From assembly GCA_013298075.1 (NCBI GenBank), contig JAAFJG010000010.1:1-64000 (forward strand): 64,000 nt of DNA. Reading direction: 5' to 3'. A program made the position numbers and the translations under genes. Under the pieces are notes generated by a model. That model had not been told where the DNA came from, ran no database searches, and was given only the letters and a program-made list of their open reading frames with translations. Shown here in pieces: positions 8,696-16,974 of this stretch; position 1 is the first letter of the stretch, and the number at the start of each line of letters is the position of its first letter. The stretch is from Cytophagales bacterium. Lineage in GTDB: Bacteria; Bacteroidota; Bacteroidia; Cytophagales; Microscillaceae.

Positions 8696-9625
8696 TTGAA
8701 AACATTATTACAACCTATTCCTGTCGAAATATTAGAACAGGAACTTAACAAAAGTAGATTTATTCGCAATACAAATAAAGGTAATAACAATATTTATATC
8801 ATCAATCATCATAATTCTCCGAATGTAATGCTTGAAATTGGGCGTTTGCGTGAACTTACTTTTCGTGCTGCGGGCGGTGGCACAGGCGAAGAAGTGGATA
8901 TTGATAAATATGATACTTCTGAAAATTGTTATCAACAACTTATCGTTTGGAGTCGGGAAGATAAACAAATTATTGGAGGATATAGGTATATTGATTGTGG
9001 AAAAGTATTGACTCCAGATACAAAAGAAATTAGTATTTCTACATATAATTATTTTAAATTTTCTGATAAATTTATCGAGCAATATATGCCTTATACGATA
9101 GAATTGGGGCGTTCTTGGGTACAACCTGCTTTCCAACCTGCCATCAATCCTCGAAAAGGAGTTTTTGCTTTGGATAATATTTGGGACGGATTAGGCACAA
9201 TCACTGTCGATAATCCACATATTAAATATTTTTTTGGAAAAGTAACGATGTATAGGCATTATAACGCCACTGCACGTGATATGGTTTTATATTTTTTATT
9301 CAAATATTTTCCTGATACCGAAAATTTATTAGACCCTTTGCACCCATTGCCCATTCAGACCGATGAAAAGGTATTAGAAAAACATTTTGCAGGCTTAGAT
9401 TTTAAAGATGCTTTTAAAGTTTTGAATCAAAGTGTGAGAAATTTAGGTGAAAATATTCCCCCATTGATAAATATTTATATGAATTTATCTTCTACGATGA
9501 AAACATTCGGGACGGCTTTTAATCCGCATTTTGGAAATGTAGAAGAAACAGGAATTATGATAACCATTGATGATATTTATCCTGAAAAAAAAGAAAGACA
9601 TATTTCAACCTATCCAAAAAAATAA
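8696..9625 (+). CDS. GNAT-like N-acyltransferase, probable GlsB/OlsB (aminolipid synthesis)
   Basis: A 309-aa protein of the hemolysin-like GNAT family (COG3176 type) that includes OlsB and GlsB. The typical text is LRELTFRAAGGGTGEEVDID, then IGGYRYIDCG, then TIELGRSWVQPAFQP and IWDGLG. These enzymes transfer a 3-hydroxyacyl group from ACP to the amino group of an amino acid, making the lyso-aminolipid that the PlsC-like enzyme just upstream would complete. The start is a TTG at 8696, four bases after the previous stop; the first ATG (8829) would remove the conserved N-terminal 44 residues, so translational coupling from the upstream gene is likely. Confidence 0.85.
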   Translation: MKTLLQPIPVEILEQELNKSRFIRNTNKGNNNIYIINHHNSPNVMLEIGRLRELTFRAAGGGTGEEVDIDKYDTSENCYQQLIVWSREDKQIIGGYRYIDCGKVLTPDTKEISISTYNYFKFSDKFIEQYMPYTIELGRSWVQPAFQPAINPRKGVFALDNIWDGLGTITVDNPHIKYFFGKVTMYRHYNATARDMVLYFLFKYFPDTENLLDPLHPLPIQTDEKVLEKHFAGLDFKDAFKVLNQSVRNLGENIPPLINIYMNLSSTMKTFGTAFNPHFGNVEETGIMITIDDIYPEKKERHISTYPKK

Positions 9626-9633
9626 ATTTTATG

Positions 9634-9778
9634 TTTATTTTGAAAATATAGAAAAATATTAATTTGAAAAATACAGAGATTTCGGCTAAAGCCAACAATT
9701 GAATTGTATATTATTCTCCAGATAAATCTTGAGGCAATTCAAAAAAAAAAATTTCCACAAAACTTCCTAAGAACCAAA
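9634..9778 (-). repeat. Family A element, copy 1 (truncated)
   Basis: Reverse-oriented copy of interspersed family A. Visible are the GGCTAAAGCC hairpin, the CTCCAG/CTTGAG hairpin and the terminal repeat ending TTCCTAAGAACCA. The other terminal repeat is missing, cut off where the GlsB-like gene ends. Confidence 0.8.
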
Positions 9779-9822
9779 AGTTCTTATAAATATTCAAAAA
9801 AATGTTTATAAGAACTTTTTAT
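9778..9822. terminator. Bidirectional terminator between convergent genes
   Basis: A 13-bp stem AAGTTCTTATAAA / TTTATAAGAACTT with a 14-nt loop is followed by TTTTT on the plus strand. It can end the GlsB-like operon and, on the other strand, the TroA-like gene. The left arm overlaps the end of family A copy 1. Confidence 0.75.
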
Positions 9823-9854
9823 TTATAAGAAAAAATTCTGTTAAAAAAATGTTA

Positions 9855-10781
9855 TCAAAGTAAATTTTCTACAATTATTTTTACATTTTCCTCCACCATT
9901 CCAGTATAAGTTCCTGCTTTTGTATTTTTTGATCCAAGTGCATCAGAATATAAAGTCCCCCCAATTTTAATCGTATGTTCTTTTTGTTGGCAACCTTCTA
10001 CTACGGCTTCCAATGATTTTTGAGGAATAGAAGATTCGACAAAAATTGCTTTTATTTTATTTTTAATAATAAAATTTATCAAATCAGTAATATCTTTCAA
10101 TCCAAAATCAGACATAGTAGAAATGCCTTGCAAACCTTTAACTTCTATTTGATATGCTTTTCCAAAATAACCAAACGCATCATGAGCTGTAATTAAAACT
10201 CTTTGTTTTTTTGGGATTTTTTGAATACTTTGTTTTATTTCTTGGTGTAATTTTTCAAGTATTTGGGTATATTTGGCTGTATTTTGTTCAAAAATTTCTT
10301 TTTTATGGGGAAATTTTTTTGTCAATATTTCAGGAATAACTTTGATACTTTCTGCCCATAAATTTACATCAAACCAAATATGCGGGTCATATTGATCGCC
10401 CCCAATCATTCGTAATTTTCTTTTATCTAATTTATCAGCCAAAGAAACAACGGTTTTTTGTTTGCCAAAATTGACTAATACTTCCGCCATTTTGCCTTCT
10501 AAATGTAATCCATTATAAAAAATAATCGCCGATTTTCTTAAACTTTGTAAATCTTGTGGCGTTGCTTTATATAAGTGCGGGTCTACGCCTGCGCCCATGA
10601 GTGTGATGATGGTAAAATCTTTTTCGTTGCCAATAATATTTTTGACTGCATCAGCAATTATTCCTGTAGTACAAACGATATAATTTGTATTTTTTTCGTC
10701 TTCTGTGGGTTGATTTTCGCAACTTATCAACAAAAATAAACCGAAAAATAATAAATAATACTTTCTAAATTCTAAATTCAT
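9855..10781 (-). CDS. TroA/ZnuA-type metal ABC transporter substrate-binding lipoprotein
   Basis: A 308-aa cluster 9 solute-binding protein. Residues 1-21 are a lipoprotein signal with lipobox LLIS-C21. The metal ligands fall at His69 (VDPHLY), His134 (DPHIWFDV), His200 (LITAHDAF) and Asp280 (YSDALG), the three-His plus Asp set known from TroA, and it lacks the long His-rich loop of many ZnuA proteins. It should capture Zn2+ (or Mn2+) in the periplasm and hand it to an ABC permease. The permease and ATPase genes are not in the window, so it is separated from its partners or shares them. Transcription ends in the terminator at 9778. Confidence 0.9.
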   Translation of the reverse strand: MNLEFRKYYLLFFGLFLLISCENQPTEDEKNTNYIVCTTGIIADAVKNIIGNEKDFTIITLMGAGVDPHLYKATPQDLQSLRKSAIIFYNGLHLEGKMAEVLVNFGKQKTVVSLADKLDKRKLRMIGGDQYDPHIWFDVNLWAESIKVIPEILTKKFPHKKEIFEQNTAKYTQILEKLHQEIKQSIQKIPKKQRVLITAHDAFGYFGKAYQIEVKGLQGISTMSDFGLKDITDLINFIIKNKIKAIFVESSIPQKSLEAVVEGCQQKEHTIKIGGTLYSDALGSKNTKAGTYTGMVEENVKIIVENLL

Positions 10782-10940
10782 TTGAACAAATTAAACGAAA
10801 AAAGTGATTGTTTTTTTTAAATGATAAAAATTTTTGGCACGTATATAATGCACATAATACAGATTAAAACGGATTTTTTTCTCGAATTTTTAGTGTTTTT
10901 TATCAACTTTTAATTTCCATTTTAAAAAATCTATTAAACA

Positions 10941-10979
10941 AAAAAAAATGCTATATCAAATAAAAAATTTAATATAGCA
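10941..10979 (-). terminator. Terminator of rpsU
   Basis: An 8-bp stem TGCTATAT / ATATAGCA is followed, on the minus strand, by a run of nine T. It lies 15 bp after the rpsU stop codon. Confidence 0.75.
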
Positions 10980-10994
10980 AAAAAATATGGTATT

Positions 10995-11189
10995 TTATTC
11001 AGCCTCTTCATGACGAATACCTTGCACGTAAGCAGCTTTCAAAACTTCGTGTCTGCGTTTTACAGATTTTTTTTGAAAGAATGTACGAGAACGTAGTTCT
11101 TTTAAAACACCTGTACGCTCAAATTTTTTTTTAAAGCGTTTTAATGCTTTATCCAATGATTCATTTTCTTTTATTTGAATAATAATCAT
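10995..11189 (-). CDS. rpsU: 30S ribosomal protein S21
   Basis: A 64-aa basic protein with the bS21 signature: ENESLDKALKRFKKKFERTG at the N terminus and KKSVKRRHEVLKAAY near the C terminus. Length is normal for the family. It binds the 30S platform and supports initiation. In Bacteroidota bS21 is linked to sequestering the anti-Shine-Dalgarno sequence, which fits the lack of SD sites in this window. It is a single-gene unit with its own terminator. Confidence 0.97.
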   Translation of the reverse strand: MIIIQIKENESLDKALKRFKKKFERTGVLKELRSRTFFQKKSVKRRHEVLKAAYVQGIRHEEAE

Positions 11190-11357
11190 AATATATAGGG
11201 AATGTAAATAAGTTAATTACAAATTTTATTTTAGCTCGCAAAGTTCGATATTTTTTTTTAATTTTACAAAGAAAATACAAAATATATCTAAAAAAATATT
11301 AAAATAAAAATAAAACACTCATAAATGTATCGTTTTTTTTATTTTTTATACAAAAAA

Positions 11358-12536
11358 TCAATGTGCATGTCCTTCTTCTTCGCCCACATTCATTTGAGAA
11401 TTAAGATAATATGCCCCTTTTTTAACGATTTTTGGACTGAGAGGCACTTTTTCTATCCATTCAAAAGCTACTTGTTTTTCATTTTCACTTGTTATTCTGA
11501 TGGGAACTTTTTTGTAATGATTTTTTTTACTTTGAATAAATACAAAATTATTTTTTCCATCTCTAATAATTGCTTCCTCTGTAATCGTTTCTTGTTTTGT
11601 TTCCGAAAGCAATATTTTTGTTTCAATATACATACCTTCTAAAAATTGTTTTTCACTATTTTCCTCAGAAAAATGAACGTGAACATTGACCGTTTTATGT
11701 TGTAAATCGATGGCTTGCCCTATCAAAAAAACCTCGCCTACGTATGTATTTTCAGGTTGATTAGGAGAATAAAAAATAACTTTTTGTCCTTTTTTTATCT
11801 TCAAAATATCCTTTTCAAAAATTTGTAATTCGATGTGTTTATGTGCATTGCTCACAATCTCAAAAAGCGTTTCTTGTGTATTGACAAAACGCCCCGAAAC
11901 CGCAGTTACTTTTTTGATATAACCCGAAATTGGAGAACGAATGTATAAATATCTTTGTAGATTTTTGGCAGAAATTTGCGATGGTTCAATACCCAAAATC
12001 CTTAATTGCATCTCCAAAGACGCTTTTTTGGTTTGTTGAATAGCCAAATCAGCCTCTACTCTTTGAAAAGTTTTTTTAGCGTTGATATTGTCCGCACTCA
12101 ATTCTTTTTGCCTTTCAAATTCTTTTACCAAATACGAAATTTCATTCGCAGTAGTCAAATAATTTTCTTGTAAAATCACATAATTTTGATGCTCCAACGA
12201 AGTCAAAACTTGTCCTTGCGTTACAAATTGCCCAATCATAATTTCCGTTTTTTTCAAAAAACCATCAACAGGTGCGTTCACAAAAGCACGCCCTTCCACA
12301 GGCACATCTACCACGCCTGTAGCCTTGATAGATTCGCCTATATTTGCTTCGTCAAAACCACCGATTTCGAGTCCTATTATTTTGATTTGTGCATCGGTTA
12401 ATTCGATTTCGTTTTCGTCGTGTTTATGTTCGCCTTTATGTTCGCCTTTGTGTTCTTTTTCGGTTTCATTTTTTTTTGTTTGACAATTTGTCAATAAAAA
12501 AAGCATCAAAAAAGTATAAAAAAATATATTCTTCAT
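11358..12536 (-). CDS. RND efflux periplasmic adaptor, CzcB/CusB-like lipoprotein
   Basis: A 392-aa membrane-fusion protein. The N terminus is a lipoprotein signal (MLFLLTNC), followed by a His-rich stretch EKEHKGEHKGEHKHDENE likely to bind metal. Then come a lipoyl-like half (EGRAFVNAPVDGFLKKTEI), an alpha-hairpin (about 125-200) and the second lipoyl half (YIRSPISGYIKKV), a beta-barrel, and a His-containing tail EEEGHAH. It would bridge the outer-membrane channel encoded 5 bp upstream and an inner-membrane CzcA/CusA-type pump that exports Cu, Zn, Co or Ni. The pump gene, normally adjacent, is absent from the next 1.2 kb and the rest of the window. Confidence 0.9.
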   Translation of the reverse strand: MKNIFFYTFLMLFLLTNCQTKKNETEKEHKGEHKGEHKHDENEIELTDAQIKIIGLEIGGFDEANIGESIKATGVVDVPVEGRAFVNAPVDGFLKKTEIMIGQFVTQGQVLTSLEHQNYVILQENYLTTANEISYLVKEFERQKELSADNINAKKTFQRVEADLAIQQTKKASLEMQLRILGIEPSQISAKNLQRYLYIRSPISGYIKKVTAVSGRFVNTQETLFEIVSNAHKHIELQIFEKDILKIKKGQKVIFYSPNQPENTYVGEVFLIGQAIDLQHKTVNVHVHFSEENSEKQFLEGMYIETKILLSETKQETITEEAIIRDGKNNFVFIQSKKNHYKKVPIRITSENEKQVAFEWIEKVPLSPKIVKKGAYYLNSQMNVGEEEGHAH

Positions 12537-12541
12537 CGTTT

Positions 12542-13732
12542 TTATTCTCCTGTTAAAAATTCAATTTGAATAATAATTTGATTGTAATTTGATAGTTCTT
12601 GTAAATAATTCATTAAAATTTGAAAATTTTGCATTCGATTTTGTGTCAATTCTACATAACTAATTTCTCCATTTTGATACGATTTTTGAAAAATATTTTG
12701 AATTTTATCAATTTGAGGAATGGCAATATTTTCATAATAATTTAAAGCAATATTACTTCTTTCGATTTGTGTTTGTAAAATTTCAGCATTTCTTTCAGTG
12801 ATTTGTTGTTGATAAATCCATTGATTTTCAGCCATTTTTTCATTAATTTGAGCAGAAGCAACCATTGATTTTCGTCCTGTATTAAAAATAGGAAGAGCGA
12901 TTCCGGCTTGTGCTACGTGCAAATTTGGATTTTCATTTTCACGCATATTATAATAACCAAGCCTTAAATCTGGCGAAAAAGCAGTTTTTTGTACTTTTAC
13001 ATTCGATTTTTGTAGTTCGATTTGTTGTTTTAAAAATATAAGATGCGGATTTTTTGTTATATCTATTTGAGTGATATTCAAAATTCTTTTTGTTAATTTT
13101 TTATCAGCAATTTCAAAATTTTCTTTCAAATTTATCAATTTTTTAAGTTCTTCTTTTTGAACTTTTATATCATTTTCGAGTTGATTTTGTTGATTTTTGA
13201 GGTCTTGTAATAATAAATTTGCCGATAATTTTTCAATTTCTTTACCCTCACCTGTCCGCACACGTACCTCAGCCGTTTTTAGAAGTGAAGTTTGTAAGCT
13301 ATCTTGTTGTAGTAAAATATTTTGTTTTTCGTATAAAAAAAGTATTTGATAATAAATAGTTTTAACCATTTTTATCATTTCTTTTTCTTGATATGCTAAT
13401 TTTTTTTCTGTTAATATGGTTTGATTTTTATTATACGCTAATTTTTTTTGATACACATTAGGCAACGAAAAATTTTGCACCACATTAAAACTATAATCAA
13501 TCTGAAAATCATTGACGTTTCCGTATTGCATCGAAAAATCAGTTTTAGGTAAATCAAAAGCAGATTTTTGCATTTTTTTTGCCATTTCTACTTCTAAAAT
13601 AGTCGTTTGTAAACCTAAATTTTGTTTTTTTGTGAGTTCGATGGCATTTTCTAAACTAATAATTTGTTGAGAAAACACGAACATAATATTTCCAAAAAAA
13701 CATAAAAATAAAATAAATATTTTTTGATTCAT
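12542..13732 (-). CDS. TolC-family outer-membrane efflux protein (CzcC/CusC type)
   Basis: A 396-aa TolC-like channel with a signal peptide (MNQKIFILFLCFFGNIMFVFSQ), two long heptad-rich helical repeats (about 35-210 and 235-395) and the QNLGLQTTILEVEMAK opening typical of the family. The gene stops 5 bp before the adaptor, so they are co-transcribed. I start it at 13732: an upstream extension to 13855 would translate the E-family repeat and produce nonsense before a perfect signal peptide. It forms the outer-membrane exit of the metal efflux system. Confidence 0.9.
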   Translation of the reverse strand: MNQKIFILFLCFFGNIMFVFSQQIISLENAIELTKKQNLGLQTTILEVEMAKKMQKSAFDLPKTDFSMQYGNVNDFQIDYSFNVVQNFSLPNVYQKKLAYNKNQTILTEKKLAYQEKEMIKMVKTIYYQILFLYEKQNILLQQDSLQTSLLKTAEVRVRTGEGKEIEKLSANLLLQDLKNQQNQLENDIKVQKEELKKLINLKENFEIADKKLTKRILNITQIDITKNPHLIFLKQQIELQKSNVKVQKTAFSPDLRLGYYNMRENENPNLHVAQAGIALPIFNTGRKSMVASAQINEKMAENQWIYQQQITERNAEILQTQIERSNIALNYYENIAIPQIDKIQNIFQKSYQNGEISYVELTQNRMQNFQILMNYLQELSNYNQIIIQIEFLTGE

Positions 13733-13789
13733 TTTAAAAATAACTAAGAAAATAAAATAAGAATAAAAAAAGAGAAAACTATTAGAGAA

Positions 13790-13900
13790 CATCAAAAAAA
13801 ACTTATTTTTAGTCCCCTCACCGCTGGGGAGGGTTAGGGTGGGGCTTTTTAGCAAAAATTATGCCAATCCCCAGCCCTCCCCAAAGGTGAGGGAGTTTTT
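13790..13900. mobile_element. Family E palindromic element, copy 1
   Basis: Inverted arms CCCCTCACCGCTGGGGAGGG and CCCTCCCCAAAGGTGAGGGA (13814-13895) enclose about 30 bp. The outer flank ACTTATTTTTAGT also recurs in copy 2 at 19279-19496. It sits between the unknown small gene and the TolC gene, inside what is otherwise one operon, and could end or pause transcription there. Confidence 0.8.
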
Positions 13901-13922
13901 TTATTTAATTCTTTATAAACAA

Positions 13923-14327
13923 TTACGCATTATAATTAGTAGATTTGGGAGGAGAAAAAAGGGAATTTTCGAGTTGAAAATCGTAATGATTTTCTAAAAA
14001 ACCAAATATTTTAGGCGTATATATAGGCATAAAAACTTGATTATTTAAAAAATAAGAAAATTTAAAATAAGTAAAAACAAAATTAACACAAAGATTGGAA
14101 TGAGTTTGCAAAGGCAACTGTTCGTGTTCCTTATTATCGTCTGTATGGGTTTTACTATCGTTATAATGTAGTTGTAAATAAGTCAAAAAAGATAAATTAG
14201 CGTGTTCTGAAATATAATGTTTGATTAAAATTGGTACTTTGCACAACTCTTCCATGTCTGTTTTGGGAAACAAACTGCCTAAAAGTAGCCAAAATGCTAA
14301 TATTATCGCCATTATTTTTTTTATCAT
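13923..14327 (-). CDS. Small hypothetical protein, first gene of the metal efflux cluster
   Basis: A 134-aa protein without a recognised domain. An N-terminal hydrophobic segment (residues 5-20) may be a signal or anchor. The middle carries PILIKHYISEHANLSFLTYL and a His/Asp/Glu-rich stretch DSKTHTDDNKEHEQLPLQTH that could bind metal. Proteins of this shape (helix, HY...FLTFL, His-rich turn) are commonly found just before CzcC/TolC genes in Bacteroidota, which fits its place here; the role is unknown. The -7 box ends 3 bp upstream of this ATG, so translation is leaderless or begins at the next ATG, 14312. Confidence 0.75.
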   Translation of the reverse strand: MIKKIMAIILAFWLLLGSLFPKTDMEELCKVPILIKHYISEHANLSFLTYLQLHYNDSKTHTDDNKEHEQLPLQTHSNLCVNFVFTYFKFSYFLNNQVFMPIYTPKIFGFLENHYDFQLENSLFSPPKSTNYNA

Positions 14328-14329
14328 TG

Positions 14330-14337
14330 CAAAGATA
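14330..14337 (-). promoter_or_regulatory. Promoter -7 box of the efflux operon
   Basis: On the minus strand TATCTTTG, a match to TAnnTTTG, lies directly before the small hypothetical gene. The predicted start of transcription is at about 14323-14325, inside or at the first ATG. Confidence 0.6.
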
Positions 14338-14388
14338 CGATATTTTTTTACTAATCAAATTATTTTTTTTAATTTATAATTATTCTAT

Positions 14389-15081
14389 TTAAAAAATAAA
14401 TCTAAAACCGATGCTTGGAATATTTTCTATTTTGATATTGGGGTCTTCTTTCAAATATTTTCTAAGTCTTGTAATAAAAACATCAAGACTTCTTCCCATA
14501 AAATAGTCATCTTTTCCCCATATTTTTTTCAAAATTTCTTCTCTACGCATAATCACGTTGGGGTGCAAAGCAAAATATTCTAATACTTCGGCTTCGCGTG
14601 GCGTGAGTTTGTGCGTAATATTTCCTGTGCTAAGTTTTAAATTATCAAAATCTAATTCATAAAGTCCTATCGGATATTTTTTTAAAATTTGTATTTCGTT
14701 AGGTTGCGGACGAGTTCTTTTTAAAAATATTTCAATTTTAAGAGAAACTTCTTCTACGCTAAAAGGTTTGGTGATATAATCATCTGCCCCCAATTTTAGT
14801 CCTTTTATTTTGTCTTCTTGCAAAGATTTGGCAGTTAAAAAAATAATTGGAATTTGTTGGTCTTTATTTCTGATTTGGGTTGCCAACGCAAATCCATCAA
14901 CTTTTGGCAACATTACATCAACAATACAAATATCAAAAGTATCTTTATTGAATTTTTGCCAGCCTACTTCTCCGTTTTCTGCGTGAGTTACGTCATATCC
15001 TCTTAGTTCGAGGCTATCTTTTGTAACCAATGCCAAACTCATATCGTCTTCTACCAATAAAATTTTTCCTTTATTTTCCAT
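14389..15081 (-). CDS. OmpR-family response regulator (orphan)
   Basis: A 230-aa DNA-binding response regulator. The receiver domain (1-120) has the acidic pocket E11-D12-D13, phospho-acceptor Asp55 (IVDVMLPKVDGF), the Thr in FLTAKS and the conserved Lys in YITKPF. Residues 135-230 are a winged-helix Trans_reg_C domain (LTPREAEVLEYFA, SLDVFITRLRKYL). No histidine kinase gene lies beside it. It stands 62 bp upstream of the metal efflux operon on the same strand, so control of that operon is a reasonable inference, like CopR/CusR; many unrelated Bacteroidota regulators look the same. Confidence 0.93.
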   Translation of the reverse strand: MENKGKILLVEDDMSLALVTKDSLELRGYDVTHAENGEVGWQKFNKDTFDICIVDVMLPKVDGFALATQIRNKDQQIPIIFLTAKSLQEDKIKGLKLGADDYITKPFSVEEVSLKIEIFLKRTRPQPNEIQILKKYPIGLYELDFDNLKLSTGNITHKLTPREAEVLEYFALHPNVIMRREEILKKIWGKDDYFMGRSLDVFITRLRKYLKEDPNIKIENIPSIGFRFIF

Positions 15082-15194
15082 TTTTTATGCCAAGATTTAT
15101 ATGATTTAATATGATTTTCGAGGTTGATTTACTCGATTTTGAAAAATTTATGCCTCAAAAAATGATAAAACGAATTATTTTTGAGTATAAAAAG

Positions 15195-15202
15195 CAAAGA
15201 TA
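15195..15202 (-). promoter_or_regulatory. Promoter -7 box of the response regulator
   Basis: Minus-strand TATCTTTG, giving a leader of about 108 nt before the ATG at 15081. Confidence 0.5.
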
Positions 15203-15288
15203 TAAAAAAAATGTGATTCTTACTAAATTATTGCGAAATTATTTTTAACATATTTTCAAAGTTACTTCTATTTTAAATAAAAAATATC

Positions 15289-15535
15289 GTTATTAGGAAA
15301 TTATTGCGGACTATATTTTAACATACTATTATTTTGCATAGAAATGAAGTTTATTTCAGGGATCTTCTAAAAAATATAATACCCATTTAAAAGCGTTTTT
15401 TATCGGAAAAATTCCTTCAAGGTTTTAAAAACCTTGAAGGAATCGTACTCGGTGGGTATATTATTTGCTACTTAGTCCCTCATAGCTATTTATGATAAAA
15501 TAAAATTAGCTCTGCAATAATTTTTCATGAACCTT
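15289..15535 (+). repeat. Family A element, copy 2, interrupted by B1
   Basis: The left terminal repeat TATTAGGAAATTATTGCGG is at 15291-15309. The right end TGCAATAATTTTTCATGAACC (15512-15532) is its partner. The interior hairpin ATGAAGTTTATTTCAT is split by element B1 with a duplicated TCA. Together with a further diverged terminal-repeat scrap near 15217-15240 this explains most of the 508-bp gap without genes. Confidence 0.75.
15359..15479. mobile_element. Family B element B1 (121 bp)
   Basis: Imperfect 27-bp terminal inverted repeats start GGGATCTTCTAAAAAATA and end GCTACTTAGTCCC, with TACCCA/TGGGTA at their inner edges. The direct repeat TCA flanks it (15356-15358 and 15480-15482). The core is a 16-bp stem ATTCCTTCAAGGTTTT and its complement. 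It codes for nothing. Confidence 0.85.
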
Positions 15536-15589
15536 AAGTTTTATCTAAAAAAATCATCAAATATACCTTTTTAGGTGCGTTTAACCTAG

Positions 15590-16657
15590 TTAATTTATTA
15601 CTGCATTTATTTTTCCCCAAAGTTCGTTGTCAAAACCTGATACTGCAAAATTTGGATTGGCTGGGTCAGAGGCATTGCCCATTCTTATGACAATCATTTT
15701 TTTACTTGGTATTACATAAATTCTTTGGTCATTCGCTCCCATAGCCGCATACATATCCAAAGGTGCATTTGGTACTAAATAACCCGCATAAACTATCTGC
15801 TCTCCCGGTATCATAAATTTTTCCTTGCCATTCAGCCACCATAAATAACCATAAGAAGGATTTATATTTTGAGAAGTTGCTATACTTTCATTAAAGAAAT
15901 TTTCATTAATTATTTGCTCATTATTCCATTTTCCTTTGTTCAGAGCCAAAATTCCAAATCTTGCCATGCTTCTTGTATTGCTATTATAAATGGTAAAAAT
16001 AGTACCAAAATTCCAGTATCCACTCATTCCGATTTTGTTTTTTAATTTTTCATTGAAATAAGTTTCGAATGGTTTATTGGTTGCATTGGCTACTATATCC
16101 GTCAATTTTTGAAAAATATTGCTATATGCCCATCTTATACTAGCATCTGCGATATAGGTAAGATTCGGTTTTATGACATATTGTTTTGTATCATCATTAC
16201 CACTTGTCATAGTAATTAAATTTCTAACAGTAATTAAATTTTCTTTATTTATTGGCATACTAGTCCAATTAACTCCTAAGTAATTTGATGCTTTGTTGTT
16301 TATACTTAAAAAACTTTCTTGTTGGGCAATACCTGTTGTGGTTGCTACCAAAGTTTTACCAGCACTATTCCACTCCCATTCAGCAGTTGAATTGTGTCCA
16401 TTAAAATATTCTTCCATTACTATTCTACCATTTATAAGTATCATAAAAGATTTTGTATTTTTTTGAATGAGGTAATCTTTTAATGGTTGAATGGCATTTT
16501 GATTCCAATTTAAACTCGAAATTGATTTAGTTTCCCAATCATTATTACTATTTGAAGGGAAATACATAGTTTCTTCTAATGGAATAGGAGTCACATTATT
16601 TTTAGTACAACTAAAAATTGATAGAAACAACAAAGAGAATAAAGAAAGATATTTCAT
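15590..16657 (-). CDS. Serine hydrolase, class C beta-lactamase/DD-peptidase fold, lipoprotein
   Basis: A 355-aa beta-lactamase-family protein. The lipoprotein signal ends FLSIFSC17. The catalytic SxxK is in NSAGKTLVA and the YxN motif in WAYSNIF; a possible third motif lies near the C terminus (YVIPSKKMIVIRMG). Members include esterases, D-aminopeptidases and penicillin-binding-like enzymes, and the substrate cannot be inferred. As a lipoprotein it should sit in the periplasm or outer membrane. It is a single-gene unit: family A and B repeats lie downstream, family D upstream. Confidence 0.9.
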   Translation of the reverse strand: MKYLSLFSLLFLSIFSCTKNNVTPIPLEETMYFPSNSNNDWETKSISSLNWNQNAIQPLKDYLIQKNTKSFMILINGRIVMEEYFNGHNSTAEWEWNSAGKTLVATTTGIAQQESFLSINNKASNYLGVNWTSMPINKENLITVRNLITMTSGNDDTKQYVIKPNLTYIADASIRWAYSNIFQKLTDIVANATNKPFETYFNEKLKNKIGMSGYWNFGTIFTIYNSNTRSMARFGILALNKGKWNNEQIINENFFNESIATSQNINPSYGYLWWLNGKEKFMIPGEQIVYAGYLVPNAPLDMYAAMGANDQRIYVIPSKKMIVIRMGNASDPANPNFAVSGFDNELWGKINAVIN

Positions 16658-16742
16658 AATTATTTTTAATTAAATTTTTTGCATTAGACTTATTATTTTT
16701 GTCAAAGTTTAATGATAATCAATTATTTTACATACATTTTAT

Positions 16743-16879
16743 AATAGAGTTTTTTAAAGGGTAACCAAAAATTGACAAAAATCATTAAAAATTCAAGAAA
16801 AAAGAAAAAAAATCCGTATTAATCCGCTAAATCCGTGTTATCTGTGTGCTAAAATCTCTTTCATTTAAAAAATACTAAT
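16743..16879 (+). repeat. Family D repeat, copy 1 (137 bp)
   Basis: Nearly identical to 48081-48217 over 137 bp, beginning AATAGAGTTTTTTAAA and ending TTTAAAAAATACTAAT, with AATCCGTGTTATCTGTG-like text in the middle. No clear terminal inverted repeats. It fills about half of the 317-bp gap between the serine hydrolase and porin genes; the remaining part (16905-16945) holds a fragment resembling family F (TCCTTGGTCT...GTGTGCCAC). Confidence 0.85.
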
Positions 16880-16974
16880 GGTTTGATTTTCAATATTTTA
16901 TTTTTTTGGTTTTTCTATTCTCCTTGGTCTCCTGTGTGCCACGCAGATTAAGGATTAAAATCGTACAAATTCTA

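Noticed and set aside
11325-11642. 105-codon plus-strand frame opposite the CzcB-like adaptor
   Set aside because: It is the complement of a well-supported gene and has a Phe/Cys-rich composition typical of antisense frames.
12542-13855. N-terminal extension of the TolC-like protein up to 13855
   Set aside because: The extra 41 residues translate the family E repeat, and the signal peptide begins at the Met encoded at 13732.
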